Part shown: piece after piece, positions 58,233 through 64,000 of the stretch
Layout: each line of letters begins with the position of its first letter
Position numbering within the stretch: position 1 is the first letter of the stretch
Assembly (NCBI RefSeq): GCF_963583255.1
Contig: NC_084811.1
Span: 16,386,088-16,450,087 of the forward strand
Reading direction: 5' to 3'
Source of the DNA: Pyrus communis
Taxonomy: Eukaryota; Streptophyta; Magnoliopsida; Rosales; Rosaceae
Length of the DNA stretch: 64,000 nt
Position numbers and translations under genes: made by a program
The notes under the pieces: model-generated
What the model was told of the DNA's origin: nothing
What the model saw: only the letters and a program-made list of their open reading frames with translations
Database searches by the model: none

Positions 58233-59615
58233 GATGCAAGTCAATATTCCACTCCTTGATGAAATCAAACAAGTTCCAAAGTATGCCAAATTCTTGAAAG
58301 AGCTTTGCACAACAAGGAAGAGGATTTCGAACAAGGAAGTGGTAAGGGTAAATGAGAATGTTTAAGTGGTTTTACAAAGGAAATTACCTCCTAAATGCAA
58401 AGATCTAGGCAGTTTCACAATTCCTTGTGTTATTGGCAATGTTAAATTTGAACATGCCATGTTAGACCTAGGTGCATCCATTAATGTCATGCCTTATTCT
58501 ATTTATGCATCTATGAACTTAGGAGAGCTGAAAAATGTGGTGTTATTATTCAATTAGCCGATCGTTCTAATGCATATCCATAAGGAGTTTTGGAAGATGT
58601 TTTGGTGCAGGTTAATAACTTAATCTTTCCGGCTGATTTCTATGTGCTTGATATGGAAGATTCGGCCCATTCCACTCCTTTGCCGATCCTACTTGGGAGA
58701 CCTTTCATGAAAACAGCCCGCACCAAGATAGATGTGTTCAAAGGGACATTGACAATGGAATTTGATGGTGAGATTATTGATTTTAACATTTCTGAAACTA
58801 TGAGGTATCCTAGTGATGATCATTCATGTTTTTCTATTGAAATTATTGATTCATTGGCGTAGGAACATCTTGAACAATTACATGAGGATGCACTTGAAAT
58901 GGTCATTACAAATGGAATGGGAATCAAAAACCAAAGGGCACCAGTAAACCACACCCACGGCACCATTGAAGAACTCCATGCCGTGCCCCCTTGTGAAGAA
59001 GAAGTTGAGATGGTGGCTGCTCTAGAATTGTTGCCCCAACAATTTGGTAAGTCTCCAATTTTAATTCTAATTCTCGTTTCTACTAATAAGTTGTTACCCT
59101 CAGTGATACAGGCACCTTCCCTTGAGCTTAAACCATTACCAAATCACTTGAAGTATGTCTTCTTGGGAGAACAAGAGACTTTGCCCGTCATAGTCTCTTC
59201 CCCACTCACGGCATAAGAAGAAGAAAAGTTGATGAGGGTGTTAAAGGAATACAAAACAACCATTGGATGGACCTTGGCCAACATCAAGGGAATAAACCCT
59301 ACCACATGCATGCATAGTATACTTTTGGAGGAGGGGGCTAAACCATCTCGAGAGGCTCGACGCCGACTCAACCCTCCAATGATGGAAGTCGTAAAAAAAG
59401 AGATTATCAAGCTACTTAATTGTGGAGTAATCTATCCAATCTTTGATAGTTGTTGGGTTTCCCTAGTCCAAGTTCTAAAGAAATATGAAGTCACTGTGGT
59501 GAAGAATGAAGAGAATTCAAGGTGAATGGGCACCGTTTGAAGCCATATTATGAGAATGTCGAGGGGCAAGTTATGGAGGATGTACCCCTCCATGTCGTGG
59601 GCTCCAAAGAAGCTT
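58233..59615 (+). pseudogene. Protease and RT remnant of L joined to the pol C-terminus
   Basis: It starts with [19 protein letters not shown], then the protease ([19 protein letters not shown]), with a stop near 58362 and a frameshift after LGELKN. Further: [30 protein letters not shown], a stop near 58860, the linker ([19 protein letters not shown]), a stop near 59214, then RT start [20 protein letters not shown]. At about 59517 the sequence jumps to the pol end ([18 protein letters not shown]) in another frame. The junction shares GAAT with both parents. The deletion removes RT core, RNase H and integrase. Confidence 0.8.
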
Positions 59616-61538
59616 AAAAGGAGGTATCATTTGGCTGGAAAAGGTTAAAGCAAAGGCTTCTTGGGAGGTAACCCATGCATTCAAATAAAAAGGACCTAGG
59701 AACTTCCAGCTCCACAACTACATTTGCGTTCCTAAACCTTACTCTTTACTGCTTTTACTTTGCCATGATAGTTGTGTTTGTTAGTTTTGTTTGATTGTTT
59801 GAGTGTGAGTTTTTGTTTGAAACACTGAGGACAATGTTTGGTTTAAGTGTGGGGGGGGGGGTAAATAAGCTATTTTTGCATGATTTTCATCAGATTTTAT
59901 CACCTATCACTTCTAATGTTGTTTCTCAATGTTTTTAAGTGTTTTTAGTGTGTTTTGAAGTGTTTTAATGTGTTTTAACAGAAAATACGAAAATTTGAAG
60001 AAAAAAATCGAAAAAGTTTTGAAAAACCCAAAAAGAGTTGTTTTTAGAGTCGTTTTTGTGTGTTTGTGTCTTAGGGTACCTTCCAACACAATGATGCGGA
60101 TTTGGTTTTTAATTGCATGACTGTTAAAGAAAGTTACAAACATGGATGGAAGTTTGATTTGCACTTTAGTTTATGCTTAGTTGTAGTTGTCGTTACGAAT
60201 TCACATGTAATCACAAAAGAAAAAAAATCAGTTTTTGTAAACATGCTTGAAGAAAGAAACTCAAACTAACACTACAATCTTGAGAAACTTGAGCCTAAAC
60301 TTTGTTTACAGAGTTATTAATCTGTGATTTCTTATTTTCTAAAGTTGTTGCATGATCTCATTATTTCTTTGCTTGGTTGCTACTGAGAATGTGTTTTCAT
60401 CATTATAGTTCCAAATACTAGAACTCATGCCCATTTCATTCAAAGCATGATATTGATTGCATAACATAAAATAAGATGAAGTTGTTTAGTTAAACCAGAG
60501 CCAAAAAGCCTTACCCTTTGCATATGTATTGTAGGTTTAACCCTTTTGAGCCTTATTTAGCCTATTTTCTTTGTTAGCCACATTATCTTTACCTAGCCTA
60601 GAATAAGACTATCCATACCCTTGTTCTTAAAGAATAATGGAACATGACTTAGAGGGAATTCCTTTTGACTTACATTATGCAGAAAAACAAGTGTGAGGGA
60701 AGGTAAAAGGGCACGGAAAAAAAAAACAAAAAAAAAAGAGAAGAAAAAGTTCTAAAACAAAAAAATAAAAATAAAAGAAAAAAGGTGAGAAATAAGTGAG
60801 AATGAACTCACAAGTATTGGCTGTTGAAGAAAGGGTCCAAAAGTTTGAATCTGGCCCTAAATGTTGTGTGAATCTCCCATGGGTGTTTAAAGTTGATTTC
60901 TGCAATCAAAAGGGAATTCTAAGTGTTTATTTCATTACTTTGCTTCCTATTGCTTTACGAACCTTTGTTTATCTTTACCTTTCTTTGTTAGCCAATACCT
61001 TAGCCCCGTTGCAACCCTTAGACTTCTATCTTGATTGTTATGTGTTTCAATATGTGGAGTTTGAAATGGGTATGACCATATGGAATCCCTGGTTCTTGCG
61101 TCTAAGTAGTGGCATTCCGTTCATGAGATCATATGCATGTTCATATTAATAATTCCAGAAATTGCTTTCTTTGTTATAACATTTGTGAGTGTTAGTCTAC
61201 ATGTTTACATCAATCTTCTCACATATACTTAGTGTAGGGAGAGTAGTAAGAAAATCTATGTGAAAATAGAGAGTATATCCGGTGAGGAATTGAGGGAATT
61301 CTCGAAGGCATGTTACTACTCTCAAAATGTTGTTTTAATTGATGAAATGCGAGCTAGTGAGTGGTAACTGTGGTTAAGCGTTTACTCAAGAGTAAGGATG
61401 GCTAAAATCTATGTGAGTAGTGATTTTTAATATGTCATGTTGCATTGGAAATGCCTGAGGCAAATGTTGGAAGGTCTAGATTGTGTTTTGTTTATTTTAT
61501 TTTGATCGAGGACTAGCAAAAGCTAAGTGTGGGAAATT
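59616..61538 (+). mobile_element. 3' non-coding region and purine tracts of L
   Basis: Post-pol segment, internal purine tract at 59842-59864 (GTTTAAGTGT then eleven G), conserved non-coding text, an A-rich stretch at 60715-60790, the hairpin with one changed base before 61520, and a weak purine tract AAGTGTGGGAAATT (61525-61538). I see no gene. Confidence 0.7.
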
Positions 61539-62071
61539 TGATAGGAGCATATTTATGCAACTTAGTTAGCTTGTTTTCTTGCATTTATGTTGTTAGTTCC
61601 TAGTTATTTCAGTATTTTAAGCTATTTTCGTGTGTTTGTAAGTCCAAAGGGCTAAAGTAGCAAGAAAGTGCATTTTGGTGCATTTTGGAGCAGTTTTGGG
61701 CTTGGAATAGATATCACATGCATGGAGCAAGGTGGATGGATGAAATTGAAGTTCAAGAAGGGCTAAGAATATGCTAAAGAGATGGAAGAAATTAATTGAA
61801 AACTTGGAAAAAAAGGAATCAGCTACAAAGAAGGAAACATGAGTCAAACTTCCTTATTTTGACTTAGTCAATCCTAATCTTTTCCTATTTAATTTCCAGC
61901 TGCAAGGAGGATCCCTAATTAATTTAGGACACTTAAATATATGTTCTAGAAGACTTAGTCCTATTTCCTAGTCCTTGCCGCGCCTATCCCTTTAAATTTC
62001 CTCTCTTGCCGCATAAGGAAGCACATTCCCTTTCCCTTTAAAAGGTTCTCGCATATCCTTTCCCCTTGTCC
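61539..62071 (+). repeat. 3' LTR of L, U3 part
   Basis: It begins TGATAGGAGC after the purine tract and is interrupted at 62072 by LTR M. The remaining part lies outside the window. Confidence 0.75.
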
Positions 62072-62458
62072 TGATATGAGCATTTTTATGCGACTTAATT
62101 GGCTTGTTCTCATGCATTTATGTTGTTTTTCCTTAGTTAGTTTAAGTGTTTAAAGTCATTTTCGTACAATTTCAGGTTTTAGTGTCAAAGTATGCAAAAA
62201 GAAGCAATTTGGAGCATTCTAGAGCATTTTTGGGCCAAGATTGGATAGTGCAAGCATGGAGGCATGAGGATGGACGAATTTGAAGGCTTGAATTCAGTTA
62301 GGGAGCTGCAAGGGGGCCTAAAAAAAAAACCTTATTTCTAGAAGGCTTTATCTATTCACACATGGTGCCTAATTTCTAGCTTGTCTCCTAGCCGTCCTAG
62401 CTTGTCTCCTAGCCGTCCTAGCTTGTCACTAGCCGTCCTACCTTGTCTACTAGCCGTC
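62072..62458 (+). repeat. LTR M, U3 part
   Basis: It begins TGATATGAGCATTTTTATGC, a variant of the common LTR start, and is interrupted at 62459 by LTR N. A short tandem array at 62374-62458 has units such as CTAGCTTGTCTCCTAGCCGT. Confidence 0.7.
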
Positions 62459-64000
62459 TAATGTGTAACTTATGTTGACACACAAATTAAACCCTATTTG
62501 TGACAATTGTAGTAATGAAGTAAGTAGGGATCGTTCTAACCGGGGATTAACTAGGGGTGCTAATCTAATTTGAATTGACTCAAAAACACAAAAACTAAAA
62601 TTTAATTTGGTCGAATTTGAAAGTGTTTATGACTCCAAATGCTTAAAAACAAAAAATAAAACAAATACGAATGACTACGACTCAACAAAATATGGGGGGA
62701 TTGTGGTTGGACGAATTTAAACTAAATGGGCAGATTGTAAAGAAAATAGATTCTAAGACAAAATTTGGATGAATCAATGGATGATGGGATAGCTAAGGGG
62801 TTCTTCTCCACACATGAAATATATGCAACGTAAATCAATTTCCAATTATCAATCCAATAAGTTGTGAACCTCGACACTCCAAGTTAATTAGGTCCACTTA
62901 AATTAACCTTCAGATTTCCCTAGAATCATTGAATTGGATGAATATGCATCGCAAGCAAATTATTCCTAACAAATTCTCTATATGAACATCATGATAAAGA
63001 TATAAGTTAGAATCATTACGTTCTTTGGAAATCATAAGCATCGACAAGGCATTTGTAACTATGAAAAGCATGATACGCTTGCCAGGAATCTACTTAACAT
63101 GATCGTGACTAGCAACCTTCACTACTTGTGAATATAAATTCATAACGATTAGGTGAAACAAACTTATATCCTAGCATCAAATTCAAGCATGCAAATTAAG
63201 CGTGCACTCTCAATCAACATACAAGAATAAGTTTTAAATCAAACGGTTAAGCAAATTGTATTCAAAACTTATGCAACGATAATTGGAAGTAATCAACTTA
63301 TTTCACATATATAATCATGGTTTCGAATCACCCCCTAGCTAACTAGGGGGATTTAGCCTCTCATGTTCACAAAAAGAGAATTACAAATGAATTTAAACAT
63401 AAAGCACAAAGGATTGATTACACCTAGAACGCCCAACGAATCCACGTGAATTGGTGCGCGTCGAAGCTCCTCTTTCCTCTTCTCCTTGATGCGGCAGATT
63501 GGGTTTTGGATGATTTTGGGTGAATTTCTGGGTTATAGATAGGTTTAGGGTTGTTTGGTAGTGCGGCAAGGTGGTGGAGTGATGGAGGAAGGGTTGTATG
63601 TTGGCTGGAAGTGTGGGGATGGCTGCGGTAAGGTTGGATTGTATGTGTAAGATCGCTGGAATGGAAGGGAGATGTCACGGCTTGGGAATTAGGGAAGAAT
63701 GGTTGCGGCTGTGGTCGACAAAAGGTGAATTAGGGTACAGTTTTTAAGAGAATAAAAAAAATGGGATCCAAAGTGATGGAATGCACGCAAAGGGAATAAA
63801 ATAAATGGGATGGTGGCTGCCTAAAATTAGGGTGAATGATAGAATGATTAGTGAGTGGAGTTGCGGCTTAGGAATTAAATATTTGATGAATGGGAGACAC
63901 GGCTTATAGTGAATGGGGTGTAAAGGTGGCTGCGGATGGTTTTGTGAATGAATGGATTAAATGGATGGCTACGGATTAAGGGAATTAGGGTGATGGAATA
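62459..64000 (-). repeat. LTR N, B family, U5-side part
   Basis: Minus-strand LTR nearly identical to the 5' LTR of B (36569 onward), running off the window end. Its terminal dinucleotide is TA where TG is expected (TAATGTGTAAC). The ORF at 63424-63678 is the same LTR read seen in both LTRs of B and is not a gene. Confidence 0.85.

Larger units (their letters stand above)
58233..62071 (+). mobile_element. Element L: deleted Athila-type element, no 5' end
   Basis: Plus strand: a gag-protease fragment, a truncated RT start joined to the last codons of pol, internal purine tract (59842-59864), 3' non-coding region, purine tract (61525-61538, only three G) and the first 533 bp of the 3' LTR, cut by LTR M. 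The 5' LTR and most of gag are missing; RNase H and integrase are deleted. Confidence 0.8.

Overview
This is a plant nuclear genome window made almost entirely of nested LTR retrotransposons. I find no ordinary host gene, rRNA, tRNA or CRISPR array. The elements are Ty3/gypsy of the Athila type: Athila-like Gag and polymerase motifs, order Gag-protease-RT-RNase H-integrase, a DD35E integrase without a chromodomain, and a primer binding site matching the 3' end of plant tRNA-Asp(GTC). The host is a flowering plant, probably a dicot; from memory of similar antisense ORFs I lean to Rosaceae such as apple or pear, at low confidence.

Layout (letters are my own labels). E (+): 3' end of an element, 1-3488. 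G (+): LTR in two pieces, 3489-3830 and 5815-6918, split by solo LTR F (+, 3831-5809). D (+): a large decayed element whose 5' LTR ends at 7023 and whose 3' LTR is 49059-51161; it holds solo LTR H (-, 9647-11931), element B (-, 15842-38851) and element C (-, 39763-48873). A (-, 21386-35001) is complete and lies inside the gag of B. D sits in LTR I (-, ends 51866), and I sits in the 3' LTR of J (-, ends 52397). J's broken pol runs to 57532, where LTR fragment K and a scrambled junction lead to L (+, 58233-62071), then LTR M (+, 62072) and LTR N (-, 62459 to the window end). The deepest stack is J > I > D > B > A.

How the parts work together. Only A has an uninterrupted gag-pol (1834 codons). 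B and C keep LTRs, primer site and purine tracts but have lost the polymerase, so they look like non-autonomous partners that would need an A-like element. D and J are dead autonomous copies.

The most unusual content is about 1.8 kb carried antisense by both A and C between pol and an internal purine tract: a captured gene-like cassette with its own TATA box, G-boxes, an exon-like block with splice signals, and a 226-231 codon ORF with a coiled coil and a Pro/Met-rich tail. Differences between the two copies are mostly synonymous in the coiled-coil part. Other items worth a look: A's primer site lacks six bases that the other elements keep; U5 can pair with the primer site; a hairpin before the 3' purine tract is conserved across families; and B has a 104-bp duplication in place of a simple 5-bp target duplication.
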